64,000 nucleotides of DNA. Source: Pisolithus tinctorius (lineage: Eukaryota > Basidiomycota > Agaricomycetes > Boletales > Pisolithaceae). The translations under genes and the position numbers were made by a program. The notes below the pieces were generated by a model. It was given only the letters and a program-made list of their open reading frames with translations, was not told the origin of the DNA and made no database searches. Positions 42,735 through 55,041 of the stretch are shown piece after piece. Position 1 is the first letter of the stretch. The number at the start of each line of letters is the position of its first letter. Location: NCBI GenBank assembly GCA_024663395.1, contig JANFAH010000048.1, positions 186,001-250,000 on the forward strand, given 5' to 3'.

Positions 42735-42914
42735 TCATTCCCCACACTGGGCTTCCTCCTGCACTCTTGCCTTGCACCTCTTGCACTCAGCCAGCTTGCC
42801 CCAGATGGCCTGGTCATCATTGTCACTGCCCACTTGCAGCTCTTCACTCATCACCCAGGTCAGGTTGGGCAGCAGGTCTTGAGCATATGGCATTTTGGAC
42901 TGGTGAATAGACAT
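42735..42914 (-). pseudogene. N-terminal fragment of a family C-type antisense accessory gene
   Basis: It reads MSIHQSKMPYAQDLLPNLTW and then EELQVGSDNDDQAIWGKLAE, clearly the same protein as at 29442-30473. Its ATG lies 131 bp from the following C-type LTR, exactly as in the intact C element. It is truncated after about 60 residues. Confidence 0.85.
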
Positions 42915-43044
42915 GTCAAAGTGGGGAACCAAACCTAAGGTGGACTGGTCTTAAGTCCACCAGTTTTCAAGGTCAGACACAAAATTTTGCTCTCAGCATT
43001 GTCCTCATTGGAGCCTTGTGGGCTTGGCTCCAAGAGGGGGATCC

Positions 43045-43608
43045 TGTCATGACCATGCCTGGACTACTCTAGACTGGCTCCAGTCTCATCCTGCCCCTCT
43101 CCCAGTCCCAGCCTCAACACTTTGACTCAAAAACATGTTAGCTCAGGAGGCACTGCAAGGCAGTGCCCAATCGAGTTGATCACTCAGTTGAGACTGGACT
43201 GGCATGATACCTGGTCCCATCACTAGTCCTGCCCCAGTTCCCAGTAAACCCTTTGTTCATAGTTTTGCTTGATGATATTCTTTGTAACATTACTTACCAA
43301 TCAGTTTACCAACCATCACTGTACCAGTGCAGACCAGTCTCCAGTGCTACATTACACTTAGGTTACCTCTAGTATTTAAGCCATAGGATAATCTGTTTAG
43401 CCTCAGTCTGAAATCAACTTAGTCTCATCTTAACCCAGTCCCCTCTGTCCCTTGTCTTCTGCCTCTCAACCAGACTACAGCCCACACAAGGGAATAGCAC
43501 TGCACCTTCAGTCATTAAGTCCAACAGTCCAAACCTCTAGTACCTCATCTATCCCCTGACCTTCAACCAGACCCCAGACCAGCTTTGGACCAGTGATGAA
43601 CCAGACTT
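43045..43608 (+). mobile_element. Decayed family C LTR with purine tract
   Basis: GCTCCAAGAGGGGGATCC precedes TGTCATGACC. The LTR retains TATTTAAG and CCTCAGTCTGAAATCAAC but almost no CpG: CCGG sites of other copies read CCAG or CTGG. The terminal CA is lost. With the accessory gene fragment upstream it is the 3' end of a truncated C-like element, oriented opposite to the complete one. Confidence 0.88.
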
Positions 43609-44403
43609 TTCTTTCTTTCCTGAAAGTTCATTCACCTTTCTCCATTTGGCATCAAACTTTTGTGCCTGTGCATACCACTTGCTGATCTTAGTGGGAGTGG
43701 TTTCCATCATGTGGATTCAGTTCATGATGAATGGTTTGAGTCCTTGAGAGAAGAACTCAATCAAAGCAACATCTTCTGTGATAGTAGAGTCAGCAGTGGC
43801 AGTTCAGAAATCAGTGATATATTGTTCCACTGATTCTTTCTGTTTCATGGTGCATAACTTGGTGATGGCAGCACCAGCAGTGTTGGGGGAGGTGAATGAT
43901 GCTTGGAAGTCTTTCTTGAAATCAGCAAAAGAGCCAAAACTCAGGGGGTTCTTTTCCAGAGATGTTTTCTGGAAGGTTGCTGCCCAAGAGCAAGCAACCC
44001 CTTTCTTCATGTATGAAAGGGTGTAGACAACCTTTTTGGTGTCTGTGTCATATACTTCTTCATTAACCATGACATAGGTCTGGACTGCATACAGCCAGCT
44101 CATGGCATTCTTCTGGTCACCATCAAAATCGGACAGGGTGCCAATCTTCAGTTTGGTGGCTTTGACAGCAGTAGTGCCAGTCATAGCCTTCAATGATGAA
44201 CTGGACACCATAGTTCTGGGTGGAGGCAGGGGTGTAGGAAGTGTGGCAGGTGCAGGCACTGGTGGGATGGGAGTACCAAGTGATGTGAGAGACTGGTTGA
44301 AAAGGTTTGAGAGGATACCAGAGGTAAAGCCTCTATCTGGTTGTTCAGGTTCATTGGAGGAGGTGTCTGTGACAGTGCTCTCCTGTTCCTTGTCAGATGA
44401 CAA
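43609..44403 (-). pseudogene. Gag of a further Ty3-like family (degenerate)
   Basis: The 199-residue frame 44403-43804 begins MSSDKEQESTVTDTSS and contains the gag capsid stretch DFDGDQKNAMSWLYAVQTY and VVYTLSYMKKGVACSWA. After a TGA following ITDF the reading continues to the C LTR at 43608 (SKWYAQAQKFDAKW). It differs from the A, C, D and E gags. Confidence 0.75.
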
Positions 44404-45191
44404 TTCTTCTCATGTGGGTCACAATGGTGCCCAACATCAGTTGTTTCAGGGGTTCACAGTGGAGCACTAAACAGTGTCCTTTGGCCAATAGGCTGTAGAG
44501 ACTTGAGCTTTTGTTATGCTGATGACCAAAGTCAAGGTGCAAGGGGAGCTCAGCCACAGACTAAAAATTTCTACTGAGCAACAGCTGCAGTAACCTCTGT
44601 AAATGACAGAGGATTTGGGGCAATGCCTGTAAGAGTGGTCCAGGTGAGGGACACTGAGGGAAAAGTTCTGAGAATGCTGCATATGATTGAGCAGCTCAAG
44701 TCTGAGGTCTTCAGGACTTGAGCCAACAGACTAAATACTACAAGAGAATGGACCATGAGGCATCTGTATGTAATGAGCTATCTATGCCATTGGTTGAACA
44801 ATGATGACACACATCCTAAGTGTGTAAGGAGGTAGTAACACCAGTGGTGGAAATAGAGAGCTGTTGGATCAGAGAGAAGATGGCTCAAAAAGGAAAAGAA
44901 GTCCAACAGAACAAACATGAGGTAAACATAAAGTGAAACAAGAGAAAACAGGGGTGAAATGTAACACCCCCCTGAATCAGCAGTGCCCACACCCAAACAC
45001 ACCCCATCCACCAAAACTTGCAACCAACTCACCAGCTTCCCTACAATCAGAAACAGTTCAAGAAAAAGGAGCAATCCTGCATTAGAAAGCACAGTGACCA
45101 ATGTACATGCTCCCAAGTACCACCAAAACTCCTGAGCATCCCACCAGTTCCCCTAAGTGTTGCAAACAGTTCATGAAAAAGGAGTGATCAC
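44404..45191. other. No recognisable gene
   Basis: About 790 bp between the gag relic and the copia element. Short frames lack motifs. An AAACAGTTCA(A/T)GAAAAAGGAG block occurs twice (about 45050 and 45165), the second just before the copia insertion. Confidence 0.45.
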
Positions 45192-45399
45192 TGTTGTATA
45201 TTCTGTCTTTCATGTTATACTTTTATCTGCATCCCACTTAGTATTATGGTACGTGTTTAGCCATATTACATAATCACATTCATTTTCATACTCGAGCAGC
45301 ATACTCACACCTCAGTTGGCTACTTAACCCAACTGAGGTGAGCACTTTCTACATCCCATCTTTACACTCAGCTAATAGTCCTGTAGTATATATTCTACA
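45192..45399 (+). repeat. 5' LTR of copia element
   Basis: 208 bp, TGTTGTATATTC...TATTCTACA. It contains a perfect 12-bp hairpin, CACCTCAGTTGG (45308-45319) with CCAACTGAGGTG (45329-45340). Confidence 0.95.
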
Positions 45400-45433
45400 G
45401 GTTATGAGCCCTGTTGCTCACTAACTGGGAACT

Positions 45434-46558
45434 CATAGCAACATATCATTCACATCCAAGCTCAGAGACAATTTCCTTAAGGTCCCAAAGCTCTTGGCAG
45501 ATGGAGAGAACTGGGTAACATACAAGGACAGGCTAATGTGGTCTTTGGATGCTTGTGGGCTGCTGAGGTACATAGATGGTACTGAGACAATGCCAGTCGA
45601 CCCCAAGACACTACCAAACTGGAGCAAGAGCTGGATACCTATCTCTGCAGAGGAGAAAAAGGAAGTGACAAACTACCAAGCTACTCTAAAAGAATGGAGG
45701 CTCAGCCAGGCCATCATCAAGCAACAAATTGCTGGCACAATCCCTGACACACCATTCATCCAAATAAAGAGTCTCGCTACTGCACTTGACATCTGGACAT
45801 ACCTATCCAACCTCTTTGAGAAGTGCTCTTGTGTTGTATCAGTTGAACTGCTGAAGAAGCTCCAAATTATAAAATGCACAGAGAAAGGAAATGTCAGGGA
45901 ACACTTTGACAAAATGCAGCAAATACACAAACAACTTGCCTCAATGGGCCAAGCCCCAACAGACAAAAGCTATATGGCTATGGTCATGACATCCCTCCCA
46001 AGCTCTTATGACTCTATCATCAGAGCAATGTCCACACTCACAAAAGTTTCCACCTCCACTACCCTAACAACTGCAACTCTCATGGATGCAGTACAAGATG
46101 AGTATGACCATCGTGCCACAAAGCAGAAGAAGTCTAGTGATGCAGACGATGTGGCATACTCAGCTGGAGGAAAGCAGAAGAAGTTCACTGGAACTTGCTA
46201 CAAATGTGGAAAACATGGGCACTGAGCTTGTGAATGCAGGTCAAGTGGGGATGACTCACAAAGTGGAGGGAAGGCTCCAAACAAAGGGAAACAAAAAGAG
46301 CATGCAGTGGTGGCCAAGGACAACAGCAGCAGCAACCCAGATGGGGTATGGCTTGCACATATCAATGACAGCTATGAAGCTGAGATTGACAAAGCTCAAC
46401 CATCCCCAGAGACATTCACTACTAGTGTGCACACAAGACCACCAAACTACACTACTCTATATGACTCTGGAGCCTCTTGTCACATGTCATCATACAAGGA
46501 AAACTTTGTCAACTATAAGCCCATTACTCCCAAACCCATTACTGCAGCAGACAAATGA
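45434..46558 (+). pseudogene. Copia gag and protease region
   Basis: The gag frame (readable from about 45434 without a clear ATG) contains LADGENWVTYKDRLMWSLDA and the UBN2-type body (FEKCSCVVSVELLKKLQ). It ends in a CCHC knuckle CYKCGKHGH, where TGA replaces the next codon. After a frame change the protease motif LYDSGASCHMSSYKENF (about 46456-46506) keeps the catalytic DSG. A TGA ends the frame at 46556. Confidence 0.88.
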
Positions 46559-46585
46559 ACCTTCAAAGCCATCAGAAAAGGAGAT

Positions 46586-47701
46586 GTGTACATATCCCTA
46601 CCAAATGGCAACTTGCCAACTCATATCCTCTTGAAGGATGTCCTCCATACACCTAAGATCAGCATGACCCTGGTATCCATTAGCTGCCTGGATGCAAATG
46701 GATATGCCATACTCTTCTGTGACTTGCACTGCAAGATCTTTAACAGACAAAAGAAACTCCTTGGGGAAGTACCAGTCAGCAGTGGCCTCTATACAACCAA
46801 AGCCACACAGAAGGTTTATGCAGGCTTGGCAAACTTGAGAGTAACCCTTACCATGGAAGACATCCACACACAGCTCAGCCATATATCACTGGACACTATT
46901 AAACAAATGCTAAAGGACAGCATTGTAACCAGAATAAGCCTAGACCCTTCCCATGCAACAATTGAATCTTGCAATGCATGTGAGTATGCCAAGGCAACCT
47001 GAAAACCCATAGGAAAAATCCAAGACCCCCTGCACCAAGACAAGGTTGGTGATGAAATCCATACAGACTTATGGGGACCATCCCCTGTCCAAACAAATGC
47101 AAGGAGTCAGTATTTTGTGTCATACACCAATGACCATACTTGCTTTACAAGCCTGTATCTCCTGAAGTCAAAGGACGAAACCTTTGAGTCCTACCAGAAG
47201 TATGAAGCCTGGCTGCTGACACAGTTCAACATGAAGGTTAAAAGGCTTTTCTTGGACCAGGGTGGGGAATTCCTAAGCAAAGAGTTTTCACATCATCTCA
47301 GGCTGAAAGGAACAGAGAGAAAGCTCACAGTGCACGATACACCACAGCATAATGGTGTTGCTGAAAGGCTGAACCACACACTTGTTGAACATGTACATGC
47401 CATGCTAAATGCAAGTGGCCTCCCAAAGTCACTATGGGGAGAAGCCATAATGCATGTGAACTGGTTGAAGAACTGAACCTCCACCCATGCACTCAACAAA
47501 AAGACACCCTATGAAATGCTGTATGAAAAGAAACCAGATCTATCTAATCTACTGATCTGGGGCTGCCATGTCAAGGTCCACACAGCTGATGGTTTGAAAC
47601 TGGACATGCACACAAAGGATGGTTGCTGGGTGGGCTTCGATAAGGACACAAATGCACACAGAATTTATTTCAAGGACTCACAATGTGTGGGTGTTGAATG
47701 A
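46586..47701 (+). pseudogene. Copia integrase region
   Basis: It has a GAG-pre-integrase part with an H,C,C pattern (MEDIHTQLSHISLDT...CNACEYAKAT) and a stop at 47002. The catalytic core follows (IHTDLWGPSP, LDQGGEFLSKEF, PQHNGVAERLNHTL). After a further stop at 47474 the C-terminal region reads TPYEMLYEKKPDLSNLLIWG. Stops fall at former TGG or CGA codons. Confidence 0.88.
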
Positions 47702-48076
47702 AATGTCTGATTCAGCTCGCAGGAGGTCACCATTCCTATCAGCATGCAGCTTGAGGGGGAGAAATACATCACAGATGATGAGGGAGCAGCATCCACCCCA
47801 CACATAGCTGGTAAAAACAATCAGCATGCCATATGAACCACAGAAAGTGCACCTACAACACCAAGTACTCCCATTGACCACCTTGGACCAAGGTTCAAAC
47901 CTGCAGCACCCACCCATCACTCTGGTTGCACATGCATTGAGTCAGCATATGTATGGCGCCTGCATGAGGGCGAGGGAACATACAACAGATGAATCCCACT
48001 ACCTACACTACCATTACCTTGAGGAATACAACCAGGCTCACAACAAGAGGAGAATAGAGAGACAGCAAACCTGGGC

Positions 48077-50453
48077 ATGATGGGGGTGATGGATGAAGAC
48101 AACAAAGAAGTTTTCACCTTGGTTGCTGGGACTGTGGAGCTAGAAGGGACAGATCCCATCACAATCGAAGACACTCGTGTGAGACCTGATTGGTCAAAGT
48201 GGGAGGAAGCAATTAATAAAGAACTTACCTCATTGGATGAAGCACAAATGTGGAGCATCATTGAGAGACCATGCATGTCAACGTGGTCGGCTGTAAATGG
48301 GTATTTCATATCAAATGAAACACGGAGGGAGAAATTGAAAAATACAAAGCACGACTCGTAGCAAAAGGCTACTCGCAGGTCCACAGCATTGACTACTATG
48401 ACACCTATGCACCTGTCACACACATGGCATCTATCCACACCATCCTTGCTATTGCAGTGCAGAATGACTGGGATGTCAATGTTTTCGACTTCCAGAGCAC
48501 TTTCCTAAACAGGAAATTGGACGACGATGAAGTAATCTACATGCAACTGCCACCCGGACTCTCAGTTAACAACAAATATAAAAATCCTGTCACCCGACTG
48601 CATGTAGTGCTTTACAGATCAAAGCAAGGAGCGTTGAAGTGGTACGAGCAGCTGTGTGCTGCACTCGCTACGCTTGGTATGCATCATGCTGAAGCCAACT
48701 GGGGTGTTTTCTTCATGCACACAGGCCAGGACATCCTACTTGCATCACACATTGATGACTGCACCATTGTCAAGTCCAGGCCTACTCCGACCAACTCTGA
48801 CGCTATATAAGGTCTAGAGAGTGGTTCAGAAGCAAGTCTGACATGAAGGAACAGAACTCCGACTAGCGGAGTGGTGGCAGGGACGAAGACCGCCGAAGCA
48901 AGGGTGGAGTGGAGTGAGGGCATCAGGTTTAGCTCGTGCACTACCCCCTTGCATGATCTCAGCCCTCGTATTTCAGAGGGAGAGTACAGACAGAGAGTCG
49001 GAGATAACTCCAACAGGCAGAAGACAGAATCAGAGGGAGTAGGAACTAAGTTGATATTCGTACTGAGGAACGGCAGAGTATGATACATGCCTTTATACTA
49101 CTACAGAGGTACAGTAACTGGAATTGGAACTGACAAATGGAGACTCAGAAATTTTCAAGTAAAAACTTCCTAGATGACAAATGAAGGGTAGATGGAGGAC
49201 ATATGAGCAGGTAACATAGAACATCCAGAAAAGGAAACAGTCCAGATGCTGGGCCATGCAGTGTGTGCACTGCAGAGTGCCTGACTGCGTGCTGTCAGGG
49301 AGAAGTCTGAAGACAGTCACATGACCCCTCAAAGAACAGCCTGCTCAGTCCAGTAGGAGAACAACACAACTCCGACAGCAGTCAGGGTGGAGATGACTCA
49401 TAACTGACAGAAGTTGGGCAGAGTTGGTGCAGAGTGAGCAAATGACCGGCGGAAGAGGGTGTGGAGTGAGTAAAGACCTAGAGTGAACACATGGTTATGA
49501 CAACCATCATCAGCAATAACCCTAGCTTAATTAAAAGGTTCAAATCCGAAGTGGCCACAAACTTCAAGTTAACAGATTTAGGCCCCATTTCATCCCTACT
49601 CAGAATAAAAGTCATGCATAATTGCTTGGCATGCACACTCTCACTCTCACAGGCATCCTACATCAAATCTATGCTGTTAAAATATAATTTTGTAGATCTA
49701 TGGCCTGTCGCAACACCTATGGACCCCTCAGTCCAGCTTTCGACTGCCCAGTGCCCGAAAACACATGCTGAGGCTGCATGTGTGAAAAACATGCCATATC
49801 ACGAAGCCATCAGCTTGCTGATGCACCTAGCAGTTGCCACATGCCCTGACGTGGCTTTTGCTGTTGCAATGCTGTTGCAATTCTGCAATAACCCCAGGTT
49901 AGCACATTGGGAGGGCATAAAAAGAATATTTAGATACCTTTTAGGCACGAAAGGGCTCGCATTGATGTTCAGATGGGATAGATATGGCCTTGAGGGCTAT
50001 ACAGATGCAGATGGCACCTCACAGGAGCACCAGCATGCCATTTCTGGCTACACCTTCCTGCTCAATGGTGGAGTGATCTCCTGGGCCTTGAAGAAACAAG
50101 AACTAATTTCTTTATCTACTACAGAAGCTGAATACATTGCTGCCACTCATGCTGCAAAAGAAGCCATCTGGCTTCATCACCTCATCCAAGAGTTGTTCCA
50201 CCCACTCTCACTCCCAACCACAATTTATTGCGACAATCAGTCTGCAATTGCACTCGCTCACCATGGCAATTACCATGCCCATACAAAACACATAGACATT
50301 CATTATCATTTTATATGCTATGCTATTGATAATGGCTTGCTTCACCTCATCTACTGTCCTACTGGCAGTATGGTTGCAGATACCCTTACCAAGGCTCTTC
50401 CAAACATCAAAGCCAAGCACTTTGCTTACAAGCTTGGACTCCATGATGTTTGA
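48077..50453 (+). pseudogene. Copia RT and RNase H region, split by a solo LTR
   Basis: RT starts near 48190 (WSKWEEAINKELTSLDEAQM), continues through a frame break to YDTYAPVTHMASIHTILAIA and reaches HIDDCTI at 48767. It resumes after the solo LTR at 49503 (IISNNPSLIKRFKSE, TDLGPISSLL). RNase H follows (GYTDADGTS, LISLSTTEAEYIAATHAAKE, IYCDNQSAIALA) and ends at ...KLGLHDV, 8 bp before the 3' LTR. Confidence 0.9.
48768..49502 (-). mobile_element. Solo LTR, Ty3 family A, with ACCAT target duplication
   Basis: 735 bp flanked by ACCAT (48763-48767 and 49503-49507). It is the best preserved A LTR: the predicted mRNA start still reads AGTACGAATAT in element sense. It splits the copia RT between IDDCT and IISNN. 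Confidence 0.95.
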
Positions 50454-50460
50454 GGGGGAG

Positions 50461-50668
50461 TGTTGTATATTCTGTCTTTCATGTTATACTTTTATCTGCA
50501 TCCCACTTAGTATTATGGTACGCATTTAGCCATATTACATAATCACATTCATTTTCATACTCAAGCAGCATACTCACACCTCAGTTGGCTACTTAACCCA
50601 ACTGAGGTGAGCACTTTCTACATCCTGTCTTTACACTCAGCTAATAGTCCTGTAGTATATATTCTACA
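50461..50668 (+). repeat. 3' LTR of copia element
   Basis: 208 bp. It differs from the 5' LTR at only a few positions, for example TACGCATTT versus TACGTGTTT and ACTCAAGC versus ACTCGAGC, all CpG-type transitions. Confidence 0.95.
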
Positions 50669-51475
50669 ATCACCTGAACCCCTAGACCCTCCCCAAAAAA
50701 GCAAGGCCCAGCAGCTGTGATATCAGCCACAAATCCAAGATACACAGATAATGATGTCTTACCTGCATAATGAACAGGGAGCCAGACTTGTTAATAAGCT
50801 ATTAGCAAGATGATTAGCAAGGGGTGGACAGCCACACCTAATAGTCAAAGCCTGGGTGACTGGCTTAACTGGAGTCAGACACAGGTTTCATATGGTAAGC
50901 AGAGATCAGGCAAAAGGACTAAACTAAATATAGCACAAACATTGGAAAACAGACCAGGTTATGTCCAGGTGACCTGGACATGGACCTGGGAGGACCAGGA
51001 TGGAGCAGTGCAAGGCTGAGAGGCCAGAGCAGACCAGAGATAGGGGTAAAACACCAGGCTGGAGTTATGTAGGCTGGCATTGGGTTACTTAGGGCCAGAG
51101 TTGAGTTTTCTAGGCCAGGCTAGGTCCAGACTTGACTGGACCAGGCTTGAGTCCAAGAGTCATGGATGTGACAACTACCTGGCCTCCAGTAATCCCTACC
51201 TTTGGCCTCCAGCAGTCACCACCCTCAGCCTTTGGCTTCCACCCCTTGACCCTCTGGCCCCCTAGTAGACTGAGGAGAACTGGTCTTGACAAGTGGCATA
51301 CAAGTGGCAACCCCCAGGACTCTGTTCCCACAATTTTTCACCTGCCAGAAATCCTGCCCTTCAAGCAAGGTGATTCTCAACTGATATATGTATCAAGGAC
51401 AGCAGCCATTACATACAAGTAGAGTACAATAAGCAGTGAGTTATGAACCAGATCACCAACAGGATTGACTGTGCA
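50669..51475. other. No recognisable gene; boundary of repeat block
   Basis: About 800 bp between the copia element and the Lon stop codon. It is CpG-poor like the repeats, with CCTGG/CCAGG-rich stretches (50950-51290). Short frames carry no motif. It probably includes the Lon 3' region on its right side. Confidence 0.5.
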
Positions 51476-54400
51476 TCAAAGCCGGCTCTCCATCACCATT
51501 ACCTCCCTCTTCCATCCTAACACACCCTTACCAAATGCAGCTTCGAGTGCCTCATCAATGGTTTGCACAAAATGAAACTGCATCTGCTGCCGAACTTCAA
51601 GTGCAACCTCATGTTCAACTTCCCTTTTGTTCGCCCATGGTAGAATAATCTTCTGAACTTTGGCACGATGTGCACCAAGCACTTTCATCCTTATACCACC
51701 AACCGGTGTAACTCGACCACGAAGCGTTATCTGGATCAGTCAAATAGAGCCATACCACAACCAACAGAGACCTTACCTCACCGGTCATTGCCATATCCTT
51801 CGGTGCCATAACACCAGTCAGCAACGACACCAAAGCACATGTCTACAAAGCCCCTGGAATAAATTACGTGGAATAGCCGGCATAAGACGTCTCACCATTG
51901 CCACTCCTGCACTTGGACCATCCTTTTTCTGTGCACCAGCAGGAAGGTGAAGGTGAATATCAATGGGATCTGGCACTTTCAACGGATCAATACCCTTCCC
52001 AGCTGTAATGCCAAGGTCAAATGCATGTGCCTTGACCCAGCTCAGTGCTATCTCTCCGCTCTCCTTGATGACGTCTCCAAGACTGCCGGTCAACTTCAAG
52101 TGACCAGAACCAGGCACTGCTGTGCTCTCCACAGGCATTAACCCCCCTTCTCCCATACCAGTCACGACAAGCCCATATACGACACCAATTTTCTCCTCTC
52201 GTTCACGTTCTTCACCGTCCCAGCGAGGGACGCCAAGGATTCTCTGTACGTCCTCTTCCTTGATCACACTTTGCCACCCCTTGGGCATGGTATCACTTCG
52301 TTCTGTTCCAGCAATGCTATCGAGATGGTTGACCCATTCCACAGCCTTGAAACGTGCAACGGTGCTGAGAGCTCGTTCGAGACCTCGTACCCCTGCTTCG
52401 CGGGTATAGAGCGTGACAATGCGAAGAAGAGCACTATCCGTTAAGGCTAGTAATGATTCCGACAAACCGTTAGCCCTGAGTTGCTTTGGCAAGAGATACC
52501 GTCGGGCAATATTGATCTTCTCGTCATATGTATAGCCTGCAAAGAAATCGTAGGTGTATAAAAACGTTGCTCTTTTTCTCACCTGATAACTCGACTACCT
52601 CACACCGGTCGAGGAGTGGAGCAGAGATTGAATCGAGTGCATTGCACGTGCAGATAAAGAGAACCCGACTGAGGTCAACTGGGACATTGATGTAGTGGTC
52701 CTGCAAAATACGATAGAAATATACATATAAGACAGCCAGAAACGTCCTCACATTGAATGCGTGGTTTTGTTCTGGGTCCAACACTTCCAACAAGGCAGCA
52801 GCTGGATCACCGTGAAAATTACTTTGACCAACTTTGTCAATCTCATCTCTGTATGATCACGCAGGTTAGCTCTTGAGGGATAGAAAGTACAAGTAAACAA
52901 TGAACTTGCAGGAGAATTACCGGGTCAATACGGCCCGCTTTCCTCAGTGCTTGGACAATCATTCCCGGCCCAGAAGCGACATATGTTCTTCGATGACCCC
53001 TGCGAAAGGGAGTTACATCACGATGCTATCACGGGTGAGTGATAAATTACCTTATTTCCGCCTCGTCTCTCACTCCACCTAAAGATATGCGCTGGAAAGG
53101 TCTGCCTAACGCCTTAGCGATTGACTGACCAAGAGAGGTCTTGCCAGTTCCCGGTGGACCCACGAACCTGTCAAGAAACAAGTCGTTACTATCCGCAGAA
53201 CGTACACAACTTCCAACCTACAGTAAAATGGGCCCCTTGACGCCTTTCCTTGCACAGTTTCGATCAGCGGGCTGGGCAGACGCTGCGGTCAGCTGCAACG
53301 TCGGTTGCTGCGGCACTGATACTTGCGATGCAGCCTCCGTTACCGCACGCAGTCTAAGCACTGCAAGATATTCAATGAGTCGGCGCTTGATCTGATCCAG
53401 ACCGAAGTGGTCAGCATCAAGTTGGGCACTAATTCCGTCAAGGTAAAAGTTAACAGAGGCACCATGGCGAAGAACAAGTAGAACCCACCGAGCCTTGGCA
53501 AGGAACCCAGACTCTTTGATTATCTCTTGATTCACAGACGATGACAACGCCGCGGAGGGCCAAGGTAGGCTTGTCAACCACTCGAGCTGCACCGATAGTT
53601 CAGCGTCGGCCCCCGTGAGCCATCGATAATAACTCACGTATGTTCTAATCACACCACTCTCGACACTGCCTTGCGGAATACGCTTTAGCCTCTTCCATTC
53701 TCGAACACCAAGCTTGCGTTCCTCACTGCCCGCTTCAAGGGCTTCGATCTTCTTTTTCAAATCGGTAAGGTCATCTGCGTCTGCTTGGTCGTCGTCATCC
53801 ACTTCATTACCGGGACCTCCGATTTTGAGACCAGGACTTCCAGATGGGACGCCAGGGCCTGCATTATTGGTGGTATGTAGAATTTGAAGCTCCCGTTGAA
53901 TGGCTGCCAGTTGTTGTCGTAAGAAATATTCCTTCTGCTGACGAGACAGCGACTCGTCGACCGCATTCGCAATCTTCTGCGACACTTCGGATATGGAAGT
54001 TTGCTTAACAAACAGTTCGGTGGCGTGGCGGAGACGATCCTCGACAGTAGTAGCCGCTAGAAAAGCTTAGTGGTCTATGAGTTGACTATGATGGTTCGCA
54101 AAATCATTATCACGCACCAAGTTTATCGGCGTAGGCACAGTTAATAGCAGCAACTAGCACGTCTGCCATCCATGCCGAACGATGGTCTGGAACATCCTCT
54201 ACCATTACGGAGACCCTGAGCCAACCATCTTTACGCTGAGATTGCACGGAATCTTTCGCTAGACGGTCGAGCAGCCTCAAGGCGGCGTCTTTAAAGGTTT
54301 CCACTGCCCCACGAGATGGTGTTTGGTCGGCTGGTGGATGATGGACAGTACGTTCAGAAAGAGAGTCAGCCACTTGAGAGTCTAGATCGAGGGGTTGTGC

Positions 54401-54754
54401 GAGACGAATGCGGGTCAAGCCATGGAGTGAAAGGACGTATGGCTGGTGAGGAGAAACAGAAGCAGAGAGCGTGCGCACGGGAACTAAATGCACGATACGT
54501 GCGGCAGTGCCATGAACTGGACCGGTACCATTAAGAGGTGGAGGGTAACTGGAGACATTCGAGGGGTCAGGAGGAGGAGGAACTGGAACGGTAGCTATGA
54601 CTCTTGGTTGGTTGGAGTCGGAGTCATGTAGGACGGCCTGTAACCTTTCTGCTAGCTCACGGCTAATAGGAATTGTCAGCCTGGCCGTTGGCAAGAGAAC
54701 TACCGGGAAGGGGAGTGGGAGGACAGGCAGTCGTTGGGTGGATGATATCGCCAT
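51476..54754 (-). CDS. Peroxisomal Lon protease (LonP2-type), 951 aa, 9 exons
   Basis: ATP-dependent serine protease that degrades oxidised or misfolded peroxisomal matrix proteins. Exons (minus): 54754-54118, 54056-53222, 53167-53051, 52999-52910, 52848-52752, 52700-52583, 52536-51896, 51842-51777, 51730-51476; the sum is 2856 nt. The LON substrate domain starts at [15 protein letters not shown]. Walker A GPPGTGKT is at about 494-501 and Walker B VILLDEID at about 561. The Ser-Lys dyad is in DGPSAG (Ser840) and GGIRMK (Lys883), 43 residues apart as is usual for Lon. There is no mitochondrial presequence, and the C-terminus is SRL, a PTS1 peroxisomal signal, so the peroxisomal isoform is preferred over mitochondrial Pim1. 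Intron 4 uses a GC donor. The start was chosen at MAISSTQ because of its context ACCCATGGC; a Met 13 codons upstream is possible. Confidence 0.95.
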
Positions 54755-55041
54755 GGGTGAAAGAGGCGGTCGGGACAGAACACAGCCGGTCAAAGAATAT
54801 CCGGACCAAGTTCACACCAGCAGTATCAATTACCCAGCATGTTCTAAGTCTAAGTAATACCATCGGATCCCCATACGCTACATACGCTACATCGCTATAT
54901 GGACGTCGCGTGAGCAAAGTCAATGTGGGTCCACCCAATCGTTTCACCACCATCGTATCTCTGACCAGAGGAGCGGTCCAAACACAACGCACGCGGTCCA
55001 CAACTAATATGATGAACGTGTCACGTCCCGCAAAAGGTCTA

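Larger units (their letters stand above)
45192..50668 (+). mobile_element. Ty1/copia retrotransposon with ATCAC target duplication (degenerate)
   Basis: Two nearly identical 208-bp LTRs (45192-45399 and 50461-50668) are flanked by ATCAC (45187-45191 and 50669-50673). Internal order is gag, protease, integrase, RT, RNase H, which is diagnostic of copia. The purine tract TTTGAGGGGGAG precedes the 3' LTR. GGTTATGAGCCC after the 5' LTR resembles a tRNA primer-binding site. A solo A LTR interrupts RT. Several stops inactivate the polyprotein. Confidence 0.96.

Noticed and set aside
44778..45116. Hydrophobic minus-strand frame (MGACTLVTVLSNAGLLLFLEL)
   Set aside because: No homology or exon signals are seen; its hydrophobicity follows from T-rich composition, and it sits in repeat debris.
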